From Scilla litardierei (taxonomy: Eukaryota > Streptophyta > Magnoliopsida > Asparagales > Asparagaceae), in NCBI GenBank assembly GCA_030789695.1, contig CM061138.1, positions 182,195,051 through 182,259,050 of the forward strand: a DNA stretch of 64,000 nucleotides. Direction: 5' to 3'. This document shows positions 32,931-43,951 of the stretch, piece after piece. A program made the translations under genes and the position numbers. Position 1 is the stretch's first letter. Every line of letters starts with the position of its first letter. The notes beneath the pieces are model-generated. The model saw only the letters and a program-made list of their open reading frames with translations, was not told where the DNA came from and searched no databases.

Positions 32931-33436
32931 TTCCATTTCTTTAGAATAACATATTTGGGTTTAAGGTCAGCGTAGACGTCGCATGCCCAGCTGTTGTTTG
33001 TTGAGTCTATGTATTTATATATGCTTTACTTTTGTTGTTAGAAGAGTTGGAAGTTCATGAATTTCATTTTAATTTTGTTGTTGTTGGAAGATGGGTTGAA
33101 GCCTATATAGAATTCTGAATTACTTGAAGTATATTGAAGCATTATCTAACCAAATGAAGTATGTTGGTGGTGGTGGTGGTGTTGATTATATGTATTTATC
33201 TAACCAAATGATGTGTATCATCAAATCAGAACGAATGAAACTGATATATGCATAAAATAGTATTCAAAACAAATGATGGGCACTATGAGTATCTAATTAT
33301 GTCTTTAGTTTGATCAATGCCCATCTACCTTTATATCCAATGAATGATGTGATTAGATCACATTGTAAAAAAGATTAGGGTAAATCCGTTACATCTTGTT
33401 AACATCTTTTGAAATGTGTGTGTGTGTTTTACTAAA
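32931..33436. other. Intergenic AT-rich DNA
   Basis: No gene was recognised. A short GGT repeat lies at about 33163-33180 and a TG repeat near 33416-33428. Confidence 0.4.
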
Positions 33437-33934
33437 TGTCACAGACGCCAAATCATCACCTAGTTGGCGCCTATTCAGCACATAAGGTGGCATTCTCTAG
33501 AGTTTTCCAATGATATTCTTGTAAATAGTTGTATCTAGAATGTTATTGGATATTCATTTGTATTCTTTAAGAAGGGGAATTAGTGTAGAATGATGAAGAA
33601 GGATCTAGAGACTCATCCTAGACCATTGTATCAAGGACGACTCTAGAAGTCAAATCTCCACCATTGATTGTAGGGTGGCATCATCTATAAATAGAGACAA
33701 GGGAAGGTCATTTGTATCCATCCAAGAGTTGCAAGCAATACAAGCAAGGCATTCTCCAAGAAATAGTTATTTCTTGTGTTCTCTTGAGTTCTCTGAGAGT
33801 CTCTTGTGTTCTCTTGAGTTCTTTGAGAGTGTGAGAGTTTGGGTTGGGCTGACTTAGTCATTCTAAGAGGGTGAGTGAGCCAAGTGCCGCACGAGATTGG
33901 GATAGTCAAGTAGCTAGACAATCCACCTGTGACA
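33437..33934 (+). mobile_element. Probable solo LTR, 498 bp
   Basis: The ends TGTCACAG and CTGTGACA form an 8-bp inverted repeat. TATAAATA lies at 33686-33693, then a T/C-rich leader with two copies of a 'gttctcttgagttct' phrase. No primer site or polypurine tract is next to it, which suggests a solo LTR. The flanking 5-mers (CTAAA and TACAC) do not match, so the target duplication is lost or the bounds are slightly off. Copia-like by general appearance. Confidence 0.6.
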
Positions 33935-34507
33935 TACACACCTTTGAACTATGAAAGTAGCAAAAACACAACATGGCTATAATTTTTTTTAAAAAAAAAT
34001 TATTTGTGCCTCTTCATGTTTCTTCTTTCCTTCATGTTACTTCTTTCCTCTTTTGTTGCTTCCATCTCTCACTCTTTATCTCTCACGTTTCTGTCTTCTA
34101 ATCGCGTCCTTATTGAGTGGAGCAGCACGTTTGAGAGATGGTGTAGGTGTAGAAGGGTGTAGGTGTAGAAGGGTAGGAGGAGAGAGAAAGAAGAGTGTGC
34201 GAGGAGAGATGGTAGTAACAATAAAAGGGGAAGAAGAAACAGGAAAGGGTGAAATTGGGCAAAAATTTAGGAATTCACGGTTCAGGTGTTTAATGATATA
34301 CATCCCTTTTTTAGTGTTCAAAAATGGACAATCTGGTTTAATATGCTATATTATCTTGCAATTGTAGCAAATTATCTCATCTTTTGATTCCGTCGCTAGC
34401 TCGTGCTTTTTAGATGATGACTTGCTTTCTCTTCTTATTCTTTTCATTTTCTTTTCTATTTTCAACCAAGGGCAATTCTCTTTTAAGCGTCTGATTTTTT
34501 GCACGGA
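33935..34507. other. Intergenic DNA, no gene recognised
   Basis: A T-rich zone is followed by a purine-rich zone. A 17-bp phrase 'gtgtaggtgtagaaggg' is tandemly doubled near 34141-34175. The open frames here are low complexity. Confidence 0.35.
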
Positions 34508-34665
34508 TTAATGTAGAGCAGGTGGCACATGTTCTATTGGATCAGGTGCAAGACACAAAAAGGTGGGGCCCACGAGTACAAGCCCATGTGGGGGCTTGTA
34601 CTTTCCATCTTTTTTGTGTCTAAGCACCTGATCCAATGGATCAGGTGCCACCTTTTTTACATTAA
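34508..34665. mobile_element. Foldback MITE, 150 bp with TTAA duplication
   Basis: TTAA stands at both ends (34508-34511 and 34662-34665). Inside, TGTAGAGCAGGTGGCAC is mirrored by GTGCCACCTTTTTTACA. Further inverted phrases (GGATCAGGTGC with GCACCTGATCC, AAGACACAAAA with TTTTGTGTCT, GAGTACAAGCCC with GGGCTTGTACT) make almost the whole element a long hairpin. It has no coding capacity. The short TTAA target suggests a piggyBac-like or other unusual MITE; a TA target with flanking coincidence is also possible. Confidence 0.8.
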
Positions 34666-35325
34666 AGTCTTTATAATAATAAATTTCAGTATCGGAGCTA
34701 TCGGAGCTATAAAATAATTTAGAACTCAGAAGAATTATGCTTATTTAAAAGAAACTATCTTTCCATTTTGGTCTTAGGAATTTCTTGAAGCCTTAGACCA
34801 ATGATCCCATCTCATCGCTCAAAACATCATCACCATCATGATCGTTCTTCGAGGTTAGTGACTTTGCATTTTTGGTCTCTGGCTTTGAACTACATCTCTT
34901 ATGTCATCAGGTTTCTAATGAGCTTCTCCATACTTTGTTTACTCCCAAGTCTTTCGATTCTTAGATAGCCACGACCTTTGATTCGAAACTCTTTCCGTAG
35001 CTCGACACCATAACTATCGGTCGATCTCTCAACAGATCGACTATAGTTACCAAGAGCTTCCATTGAGTCACCATTTGATTTAAGCATCGGAAGGGATTAG
35101 GTCGGACCCAAGATCCGACCCTCCCTAACGAGCTCTTTGTGTTGTAGGAAGCTGAAGGTAGCCTGGAAATAGCTCGGACGTGACTCCAATAGCTTGGATC
35201 GAGGTCTATTTAGCCCGAGGTTAGCTCGCCCAGTAACCAGTCAGCTGTCAACGTCATTCTAGGCCAACTATTGCAATTGTACCATCATCCAACAATTCAG
35301 TGGTGAGAAAACCCCCGTAAACATA
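34666..35325 (+). repeat. Probable decayed LTR preceding a primer-like site
   Basis: The sequence changes from AT-rich to GC-richer near 35090 and runs to GTAAACA just before the primer-like site. LTR start and target duplication were not found. The phrase 'tcggagctatcggagctat' near 34693 is a small tandem repeat. Confidence 0.35.
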
Positions 35326-35341
35326 TGGTGTCGTCTGTGGG
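35326..35341 (+). other. Primer-site-like sequence of a Ty3/Tat-like element
   Basis: TGGTGTCGTCTGTGGG resembles the TGGCGCCGTCTGTGGG site found after the 5' LTR of many plant Tat/Ogre-type Ty3 elements. A short frame at 35440-35646 follows where gag would start. No pol domain follows, so only a remnant or non-autonomous copy is present. Confidence 0.45.
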
Positions 35342-36919
35342 AATTTGAGTTGACATACACGTCTTCAGCCGCACTGACGAAGACTTGACCCACCAATCAA
35401 GGGCCTGAAAAGGCAATTTCCATAGGGGCGGCAGATGTTATGCCACACCCTGTGGATCCTAGATCTTCCAACGGGGATCATATGAGATCGTTCGAAAATA
35501 CGTCCAAGAATTCTCGAACTACTTCAGGTTTCTCCTCCTCAACTTTCATTGCAGTTGCCACTGCCTCCGTAGGTCTGGCCTTGAACTTCACTGGTCATTC
35601 TAATCTGCTTACTCTGAGAAATTCGAACTTAGGATGGTGGTGTTGACGGCTATTTTCGCCATCCAGTGAATATGGGCTGACGAGGATGCTTTCGTTGAGT
35701 TGACCCTTCGCCGTCTGAGAAGTGGGACCCGTGAATGAGAGTCTCCGGGTCAAGAGGTGCTAGGATTGAACTCTACGGATGGATGTTGACCTAGTGTCGC
35801 GATATCTCCTTGTATTTGCACCACAAGAAAATCGTCAGGGGGTTGGGGTGGTGTCACGTCCCACTCCCCAGGGTACCCATGGAGTCGAGGGTGAAGACGA
35901 GGGAGAAGACTGACTGCATGTGCACTGCGCACTGCTGGGATAGTACCTGTAATATTCCTAAATTCAAACAACCAAGACAAGGCACAGAAAGAACCAAAAC
36001 CAACTACAAAGACAACTGCACAGAGGAAACACATGTAAACACTGCATATCACACAAAACTATACACCCTACTGTATATGGTACTTGGGCCATTACTGGTG
36101 GGGCCCGACCGATTCCCCTCCGACACTCGAGTTAGTTTCTCGTGAAGGAAACATAAAGGGAAAAATGAAAGAGGAAAATAAAGAAGTCTTGTGGTATGAT
36201 ACTTAGCCTCTGTTTGAGATCTGGCCTCTCCTTCTCCCTTCGTCTCCAGAGTATTTTTTCCTCCTCCCTTTACTTTGTAAATTCCACCATCAATGTAGCC
36301 TCTCATTGCTCAAGTAGTGGCCCTTGAAGTGGTCATCATGGAGCGTAACCGTCACCATCAATCTAGCCCCTAATTGCCTAATTCAAGGCTATTGAAGTGG
36401 GCACTGATCAGGTTGTAACCGCCCTCCTTTTATGCTCATAATGAGGGAAGTTGAGGTTTGACTCGATCAACCCAAGGGCAATGGGTTGTGTTGTGGATCG
36501 GCTTGGCAATGTCCCAAACATGGCAGCCCATGTAGGGTTTAACAGATGGGCTTTTGGGCCGAAGCTCACTTCTTCAAGTAGGTTGCGTTTATACAGTTTC
36601 GCTCTGTGGGACGGACCCATGTATCAACAATAGCCCCCATCGCCTGAGTTCAACAACTTATAGAGGTTGAGGTCGGGCGATGTGATAATCATGAGGAAGA
36701 ATAAACTTTGGTCGAATAGTTGGGTTGGCTTGCAAGATAAGTAATCTCTCGACCTATAGCCGGCAGTGAAGGGATGTGATCCCTCGGCTTACAGTTGAGG
36801 TTGAGCTACGTCAACAGATCAGTCTACGACGATTTCAAAGTATGACGCTCGTTTGTGTAGTCAGCCCCGATCGCTTTGCTTGCTTGGCCTACGAGGAATC
36901 GGCACATCGATCGTATAGC
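35342..36919 (+). other. Tat-like internal remnant, no intact gene
   Basis: Short frames only (for example 35440-35646). It contains the 245-bp LTR-like insert listed separately. Near 36290-36420 two degenerate copies of a 'cattgctcaagtagtggcc'-type phrase occur, about 75 bp apart. It borders the 50-bp tandem array. Confidence 0.4.
35852..36096. mobile_element. Internally deleted solo LTR, 245 bp, related to the 4-kb LTR at 59788
   Basis: It starts TGTCACGTCCC and ends GGCCATTACT, with a 5-bp duplication GGTGG (35847-35851 and 36097-36101). Its first 130 bp match the start of the LTR at 59788-59920 (shared 'ccactgcg', 'ctgct', 'aatagtacc' and 'gtaat' blocks in order), and its last 20 bp match that LTR's end. 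The roughly 3.7 kb in between is missing. Confidence 0.7.
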
Positions 36920-37675
36920 CATTCGAGGGGGTGGCCCCTCAGCTTACGTCCGACGTGAGTCGTTTGGTTGCGAGGGGATGGACCCTAGGCTTATGTTCGA
37001 CTATGAGAGTCGTTCGATTGCGAGGGGATGGACCCTCGGCTTACGTCCGATGGGAGTCGTTCTGTGGCGAGGGGGTGGCTCCTCGACTTATGGTAGACGA
37101 CGATGATCGTTCAGCGGCGAAGGAATGGCCCCTCGGCTTACGGCTGACAACAAGGTGGGTTGTTCGGTTGTGAGGGGCATGGCCCCTTCGGCTTACGGCT
37201 GAACGACGCGAGGGGTTGGCCCCTTGACTTATGGCTGACGACAAAGGTCATTCAATGGCGAGGGTGCGGCCCCTCGGCTGACGACGAAGGTTGGTCATTC
37301 GGTTACGAGGGTGCGGCTCCTTCGACTTACGGCAGACGACAATGAGTGTTGTTCAGTGGCAAGGGGATGGCCACTCGGCTTACGGCTGACGACAAGGATG
37401 TCGTTCGGTTGCGAGGGGGTGACCCTTTCGACTTACTGCCGACGACGATAGTTGTTCGGTTGCGAGGGACATGGTCCCTTCGAATTACGGCTGACGACAA
37501 AGGTGGGTCGTTCGGTTGCGAGGGTGCAGCCCCTTCGACTTAACGGTTGATGACGATGAGTGTCGTTCAGTGGCAAGGAGATTTCTCCTCGGCTTACGGC
37601 TAACGACAAGGATGTTGTTCGGTTGCGAGGGGTGGCCCCTTCGACTTACGGCCGATGACGATAGTCGTTCGGTAA
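36920..37675. repeat. Tandem array, about 50-bp unit, about 15 copies
   Basis: The unit begins GAGGGGATGGCCCCTTCGGC and ends with GTCGTTCGGTTGC. Unit lengths vary from about 38 to 56 bp. Neighbouring units alternate between a GGTTGC and a CAGTGGC ending in the second half, which hints at dimer amplification. No ORF is conserved through it. It lies in the Tat-like region. Confidence 0.85.
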
Positions 37676-37859
37676 ATCAGATCATGGCGAGGCTTGCTCA
37701 AGCTCGGTCGGAATTAATTCAGAAGATGGAGCTGCTTCCCCAGCTCGCTCAAATCGACCGCGGAGGTGTGGATTGAACAACCTCTGGAAACTCGGGCTTG
37801 ACCTCGAAAGCTCAGTCTTTGACCTTGAAAGCTTGTATTTGACCTCGGAAGCTTGGATC

Positions 37860-38250
37860 GAGCTTCGATGAGGCTGGGAGGTGAGGGTCGAGCTCCGACG
37901 AGGCTCGGAAGCCTGGGCCGAGCTCCGACAAGCCCTTGGCAGTGAGTAACGAGCTCCTACGAGGCTGGGAGGCCTAGGTCGAGCTCCGACGAGGCTCGGA
38001 AGCCTGGGTCGAGCTCCGATGATCCCTTGGCAGCGAGTAGCGAGCTTCGACGAGGCTGTGAGACGAGTGTCGAGCTCCGACGAGGCTCGGAAGCCTGGGT
38101 CGAGCTCGACGAGCCCTTGGCAGTGAGTAGCGAACTTCCACGAGGCTGGGAGGTGAGGGTCGAGCTCCAACGAGGCTGGGAAGCCTGGGTCGAGCTTCGA
38201 CGATCCTTTGGCAGCGAGTAGTGAGCTTCGACGAGGCTTGGTCGAGCTCA
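37860..38250. repeat. Higher-order tandem array, 91-bp unit of three 30-bp monomers
   Basis: GAGCTCCGACGAGGCTCGG-type 30/31-bp monomers are arranged as a three-monomer unit. Unit starts at 37860, 37951, 38042, 38132 and 38223 give spacings of 91, 91, 90 and 91 bp. Each third monomer ends with CCCTTGGCAGCGAGTAG. Four full units and a partial fifth are present. Confidence 0.9.
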
Positions 38251-38405
38251 GATCTCTGCTTCCACAAGTTCGGACGAGCCTTTATCAATGTGTGTTTAGA
38301 TCATCAACCAGCTTTGAGTGAACTTGGATGCCCCGATTGAAGTTTGGACGATGCCGGGAGAGTTTGATCGAACTCTTACCACCCATCAAGCTTGCAGGGA
38401 GGAAC

Positions 38406-40291
38406 TGTTGGATCGGGATCTAAGCCTGGGTTGTGTGAATAGGCTTATAAAATATTTTTGCGAATACAGAAACAATGGCCTACTCAATCAAGCAATCACA
38501 AAGCAAATATGGTGCAGAAATAATAAAGCAGCAGCAGACACAGAGTGCACACTATATTTACCCGGGTTCACACTATATTTACCCGGGTTCAGTCGCCCCA
38601 ACGACCTACTCCAGCCCCAAAGCAAATACTGGATTTAATAGTATCAAGATACAAACTATAAACAGCTACGAGCCCCAACTCTACGCTCACCAAGTATTGT
38701 ACCACACTCACCTAAGTGTCAAACAATACAAATCTACTACAAGCTTTCTCTTGACTAGCCCCAACTAATCAAGACCCCAAAAACCCCAACGAAAAGTAAA
38801 ACCTAATACAAAGATCTACCAATAATATCACAAATATAAATAAGATGAAGAGTTTATAGTGCTCAGTTTGTGATGTTTGGCTAGTCTCCGTCGATAAGCA
38901 CGTCGTCAGCTTCGCTCTGGCACAAACGATGTATCAATCTGATCTTTGGATCAAAAGATACAACCATCCAAAGTTCGCTGTGCAAATTTTCCAGAATCTG
39001 GTCTGTGCGAAAAACAATTCTCAATGTTGGCTGCAGGACTGTGGGCTATGCGTAAAGTAGGTTTTTGCTCCGTCTTCGAGAAATTACATGAAATCTCCCC
39101 GACCTCGGAAAAATCCGAATAAATACTTGTTGGAATCGTGAGCTTGGCCTCTTCGACTGAAAAATAAGAAAGGACAAATTTGGATGCTCTTGTGAAGAGG
39201 AATTCGTAGATCTTTGAAGTGCGTCTTAGGGCTTGGAATTTGATCTCTTGGACTTTGCTTCTTCAACGATGGTGACTTTGGTGGCTTGCTCCTCTAGCTT
39301 AAAGATGGCTTATGCTTGGAGATGTAGCTTGATGATGGATGGTTCTTTGTGCTTGCGGCAAGGCTTGAAGATGGAGAACTTTGGCCTAGATGATGATGAA
39401 AACTATGAAGCTATTTAGAATACAACTCATGTTAAAATTAATACCACAGATTTAATACAGAGATTCAAAGCAAAATAATATCACCATATTGTAGAGCACT
39501 AAGTTGTGATCGTTTTGGCGCAAACGGTTCGTCAATCCGAGCTCTGTGGAGAAAGTCATGCACTTTTTAGCGTCGTCCGTCAAGCTCCTTCCTGCGAATT
39601 TGATGATCTCTTTAAAACTTGGAGGAGAGAAATTCGGCCAAGATGAAGAAATTAAAGCCTAGGGCCGGCCTTGTGCTTGCTTTCTCTTCCTTGGGGGATT
39701 TTCCTTGTAGAAATAGGAGTAATATATAAAGGGTATGAATCCAAGAGTTGTAGCCCAATCCAAACTTCTTTGAACCACAATTCAAATTGATTTGATTTGA
39801 TTTAAAATTGATTTATTCTCATCATATCTCATTGGTGCAATGAACATTGTCAATCTCTTATGATAAGTAGAACATTATTGTATCCAAATCAAATCTAATT
39901 TGAATCCAAATTTAAACCAAATTTGACAAAGTCAAATTCTCGTAAGCCAAATTGATTTGAACTTGATTTTGATTTGATTCTCTTATTTAAATTTAGTTCA
40001 TTATCCATCCATGCCATGTTGACCAAGTCAAATTCTCTTAATCACAAGATTACCATCTTCCCATCTCTTGCACATAATTTCAACATTGCCATTGTGCACA
40101 ATTTGCAAGATTGCCATTGTGCACAATTTGCAAGATTGCCATTGATCAATATTCACAAGTTTGCTACTATGTGCTCCGTGTATATTTGCACCTGAAAACA
40201 CTTAGCAAACACGTCGAAAATATTCATGAATGTTTGTTATCATCAAATAAGAAATCAAAGATCATTGTATCCAACCACGTTGTATCCAACA
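38406..40291 (-). mobile_element. Solo LTR, Sirevirus-like, 1886 bp
   Basis: The ends are TGTTGGAT and ATCCAACA with a perfect 5-bp duplication GGAAC (38401-38405 and 40292-40296). On the minus strand it starts TGTTGGATACAA and contains TTTGATGATAACAAACAT about 50 bp in. This resembles the GATGAGCAAACATAAAT block at the start of both Sireviruses here. It holds two small tandem repeats (about 38547-38596, 25 bp x 2; about 40085-40147, 25 bp x 2.5). No internal region remains, so it is the product of LTR-LTR recombination. Palindrome arrays were not seen in it. Confidence 0.85.
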
Positions 40292-40296
40292 GGAAC

Positions 40297-40827
40297 TTCG
40301 TCCAACACAAGGTACTCCTCCTTGATCGGTTGCTTGGCTTCTTAATTGGTTGCTCGTCATGAAATTGGCTATCATGTTGCTCGACGCTTCTGCGAATGTT
40401 GGACGATCGGAAGATCTGATCGACCAAAATCTGGAGGAGATGGGGAGATCTCGATTGAACTCTGGTGAGCCAGGGAGGTTTTGCTCGGAGCACGATCGAG
40501 CTATGGAAACTGTCAATCGAACTCCAACGGGTGGTGGAGGTTTCGGTCAGTGCCAGGGGTTGAAGGAGTTCCAATCAACACTGAGTTTGGTCGAATGAGC
40601 TTCGACTTGAGGAAAACTCGGAGCTTGGACTGTGCTTTGTATACTTGGGCTGTGCTCGACACCCTTGACAACGGATGGATCCTCGAAGTAGATGGGTGTC
40701 ATCTCACGACCCTTGGAACAACTCCGAGCCCACTGTCTGTTTCACTTCCCGGCGTAAGCTCGGTGAGATCAAGGTCTCATGCTCGTCGGAATAAACATTC
40801 AGTGCGACTCTCGTTGAGCTTGCGCTT
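40297..40827. other. Continuation of the Tat-like region
   Basis: GC-moderate DNA with 'cgatcgagct' and 'cggagctt' phrases resembling those left of the solo LTR. Removing the solo LTR and one GGAAC restores continuity. Open frames are short and shifted; none is recognised. Confidence 0.35.
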
Positions 40828-42011
40828 TGGATGCGTTCTGGATTGTACTCCCGAAGCTACCTCGTTACGGCAATGCCAATAACTAGATCGAAGCTGGAAT
40901 GCAACCCGAGGACGGATGTCGTCTCATTGCAAGCGCACTGTATAGCGGCTAGCGGGTATCGAACATGGGGAGGCGGTGTGCCAATACTACCTACCGATTC
41001 CTAGGTTAAGTTAGACTCACGGGTTTATTTGGGTGGAGGTGGATTACGGATGGTCGTAATGATGGTGGATGCGAATGTCGTGTCACTCGATGTCGCAAAC
41101 AAAGAACTCCACAAAGAAAGAAAGAATAACTAAAACAAAGGTAAAACAAATGAGAGAAATATCACTAGGGTTTCTGTATCCTCACTACTGCTTCGGGCAC
41201 GGAATGAAGCTCATACATGTCTATGGATCGAATCGTCCGACAAATCGATAATATGTTACGAGGGATCTTTACTTCGGTGTCACCATCGTTGATCATCACC
41301 TAGTAAGCAATATAGAGGTGAAACGAACGACTTAGGTTGGTGCCATTATCGTGGATCAACGCACCTAAATTGACGACGTTACAACCCTATTCGGACGTGA
41401 GTGGACTTTTCAGGACAAGTACCACTATCGTGGATCACCGCGTCTATCGAATTCACGTCACATCCGATGATAGTAAACCACAACATAACTATACGGTTCC
41501 CTCGATTCCTAGCTACGTTGTAGCGGCGCCAATATCTTGGATCGCTATCGATGTCACCATCGTGTATCATCTCGGTATGGAATACCCTTGATTATTGGGT
41601 TTATCCTAGGGTGAGTTCATCAACCAACAAGATTTGTCATTTCAAGGGTTTTAGGGGGTCGAATCCCTTCCATAGGCTAAGTTCCCAACATTCAAAGGAC
41701 CCCCAAAAATCGAGATGGGTTTGGTGCCAATATCTTGGTTCACCATCCTCATCAAATATGATGCCCTAGCAATAGGATTTAACCTAACCCTAGCAATAGA
41801 ACTACTCTAGCATTTCAAACATCATGAAATCATTACAGAACATTGCTAGCATAATAGAAAACACAAAGAATTGAAATAGAATTAAAGAGAACAAGAGCAC
41901 TTAGCTGATTACAATCAAGGATGGGCCTATGGCATGGCCTAGCTCCAAAGAAAAGCTCCAAGAACCCTAACCCTGAAACTAATCGAGAACCAGAAGAACT
42001 AAAGAGGGCTC
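40828..42011 (-). repeat. 3' LTR of the Asp-primed element, distal part
   Basis: The start is placed by alignment to the right LTR at 59638. It contains five degenerate copies of a 'caccatcgtggatca' phrase between 41280 and 41750. It continues at 54740 after Sire-B and its GGCTC duplication. Confidence 0.75.
41277..41760. repeat. Degenerate interspersed repeat in LTR
   Basis: The phrases CACCATCGTTGATCATCACC, CATTATCGTGGATCAACGC, CACTATCGTGGATCACCGC, CACCATCGTGTATCATC and CAATATCTTGGTTCACC recur at intervals of 50-180 bp. A shared core A(C/T)CNTGGATCA is apparent. They may be protein-binding sites or remnants of an old tandem array. Confidence 0.55.
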
Positions 42012-42754
42012 TGTAATGCCCTACAAGCTACTGCACAAGTACTAGAGGGGGGTGAATAGTACTTTAAAAATAACGAGGAGTATAATTCCTAATTATCGTG
42101 CAAACAACTACCAAATCAATTTGCGGAAGCTTAAATTGATGATAACAACAAAATTAACAATGCAAACAATAGATATTACTGGGTTCGGATCCACCCAAGT
42201 CTCCCCGACTTGTTCCCGGTGATCCTACGTCCCAACCACCCGGATCCCCTCCGGATACTTAGGTTAGAAACCCTAACCCAAGATTTCCACTATGATATCT
42301 TGTGAAAAACCTTCACAAGATCAAATCATACATGCAATGGCAATAGTGAATCCCACAACCCGGGATCACAACCTTCTCTCACAACCGAGAGAATCAATAG
42401 CAATAAATGAGTTTATAATGAAATAAACAACTTACCACAAACCCTATACCTTGAGTATTCTTACCAAATAGGTGCAAGGATGGATTTGAGGAAGAGAAAG
42501 TCACCAAGACCTAGCACCACTGAAATGAGCAGCAATGGGTGCCTAGGAGTGATTTGGAGACTTGAATCAAGCTAGAGCATGAATGGCTCACCAAGAACAA
42601 ACTTCTCTCAAGATGGATTCTAGATCTAGAATGTGAGAGAATGGATTTCTTGTGAGGAAGAGAGCTTTGGAAATGAGTGAGAATCTCTAACTCTTTCAAT
42701 CTCAATGAATCTCTTAATAGCAGCTCTAGCCTAGAAAGAAATGACCAAGCTTCG

Positions 42755-42762
42755 TATTTATA
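42755..42762 (-). promoter_or_regulatory. TATA box of Sire-B left LTR
   Basis: TATAAATA on the minus strand, 55 bp downstream of the last palindrome. The equivalent box in the right LTR is 53537-53544. Confidence 0.7.
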
Positions 42763-42817
42763 GGGTCCCATAAAAACGAGTTAGGTCAAATCCCAACGGA
42801 TAGAAATCTGAAGCAGT

Positions 42818-43550
42818 TAGTCGGTCAAAGAACAACCACTGACCGACTAGTTCATCAACTAGTCTGCCGGTCAATCAACATGGACCGACTAAGTGATGAA
42901 CAGAGAAGAGATTGAATTTCAGACCTAGAAATCTAGTCGGTCCACGAAGACTGTCTGACCGACTAGTTTCACAACTAGTCGGTCGAACAGTGAACTTAGA
43001 CCGACTAAGAGTCAAAAACAATTAGTCTGAATACAAATTGATTTAGTCGGTCCAAGAACAAATGTTGACCGACTAGATCATCAACTAGTCGGTCGCCAAA
43101 CGTTCTTAGACCGACTAACGATAAACAGTAGCTTAGGAGAAAATTGGCATGTACAGTAAAGCTCAACTAGTCGGTCAAAGAAGCATCACTGACCGACTAG
43201 TTCACAAACTAGTCGGTCGGTGAGTCAACGTAGACCGACTAATAGTAAACAGTACAGAGCAAGAAAAGATTAACTGAAACTAGTCGGTCGCCAAACGTTC
43301 TTAGACCGACTAACGATAAACAGTAGCTTAGGAGAAAATTGGCATGTACAGTAAAGCTCAACTAGTCGGTCAAAGAAGCATCACTGACCGACTAGTTCAC
43401 AAACTAGTCGGTCGGTGAGTCAACGTAGACCGACTAACAGTAAACAGTACTGAGCAAGAAAAGATTAACTGAAACTAGTCGGTCCAAGAAGTTTTGCCGA
43501 CCGACTAGATCACCATCTAGTCGGTCAGTTCTTATTCTTGAACCAACTAA
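42818..43550 (-). promoter_or_regulatory. CTAGTCGGTC / GACCGACTAG array, left LTR
   Basis: About twenty TAGTCGGTC or GACCGACTA sites alternate in orientation, about 12-18 bp apart in a pair, so each pair can form a 9-10-bp stem with a short loop. Pair loops differ in sequence while the arms are nearly constant. The array lies directly upstream of the TATA box, as in Sire-A, with an unrelated motif. Confidence 0.85.
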
Positions 43551-43951
43551 CATGCACAATAAAGTCCGAATCGAAGCGCGATGCTTCGAGGAAGTTAGAA
43601 TGGACTTCTACTAAGATCCTAGAGCTAAGATATGAGCGTTATGAAGATAGAAATGTAAGATATACTCAAGGCTTAACATTCTATAGATCGAAACTAAAAG
43701 ACTATAAATAAAACCTTAAAGAATGGTCTTCGAGAGTTTCGATCAAATCTTCATGACTTCCAAAATGGTCCAAAAGCTTCAACGAAGCTTTAGGCATTGA
43801 ATATGAGCTTTGAGAAGTCTTGAGATGTCGCTTTGAGTGTTCTCGTGAATTTGGCGACGATCTCCATAACTGCGCTCACAAATTGTTAGTTCATGAATTA
43901 TTTATGTTTGCTCATCATCCAAAACCAAATCCGGGGAGTCCAATACTCAAC

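Larger units (their letters stand above)
42012..43951 (-). repeat. Left (3') LTR of Sire-B
   Basis: The LTR is 1940 bp. On the minus strand it begins TGTTGAGTATTGGACT and ends GGGCATTACA. TATAAATA lies at 42755-42762, with the palindrome array (42818-43550) upstream of it. Inside the array a 195-bp segment is tandemly doubled (43085 and 43280). Confidence 0.95.

Noticed and set aside
36920..38250. Centromeric satellite
   Set aside because: The arrays total about 1.2 kb and lie in a transposon remnant; no long homogeneous array.
42012..42021. Relationship of Sire-B LTR end TGTAATGCCC to the 4-kb LTR start TGTAACGCCC
   Set aside because: Similarity stops after about 10 bases; Sire-B domains and primer site show a Copia element in the other orientation.
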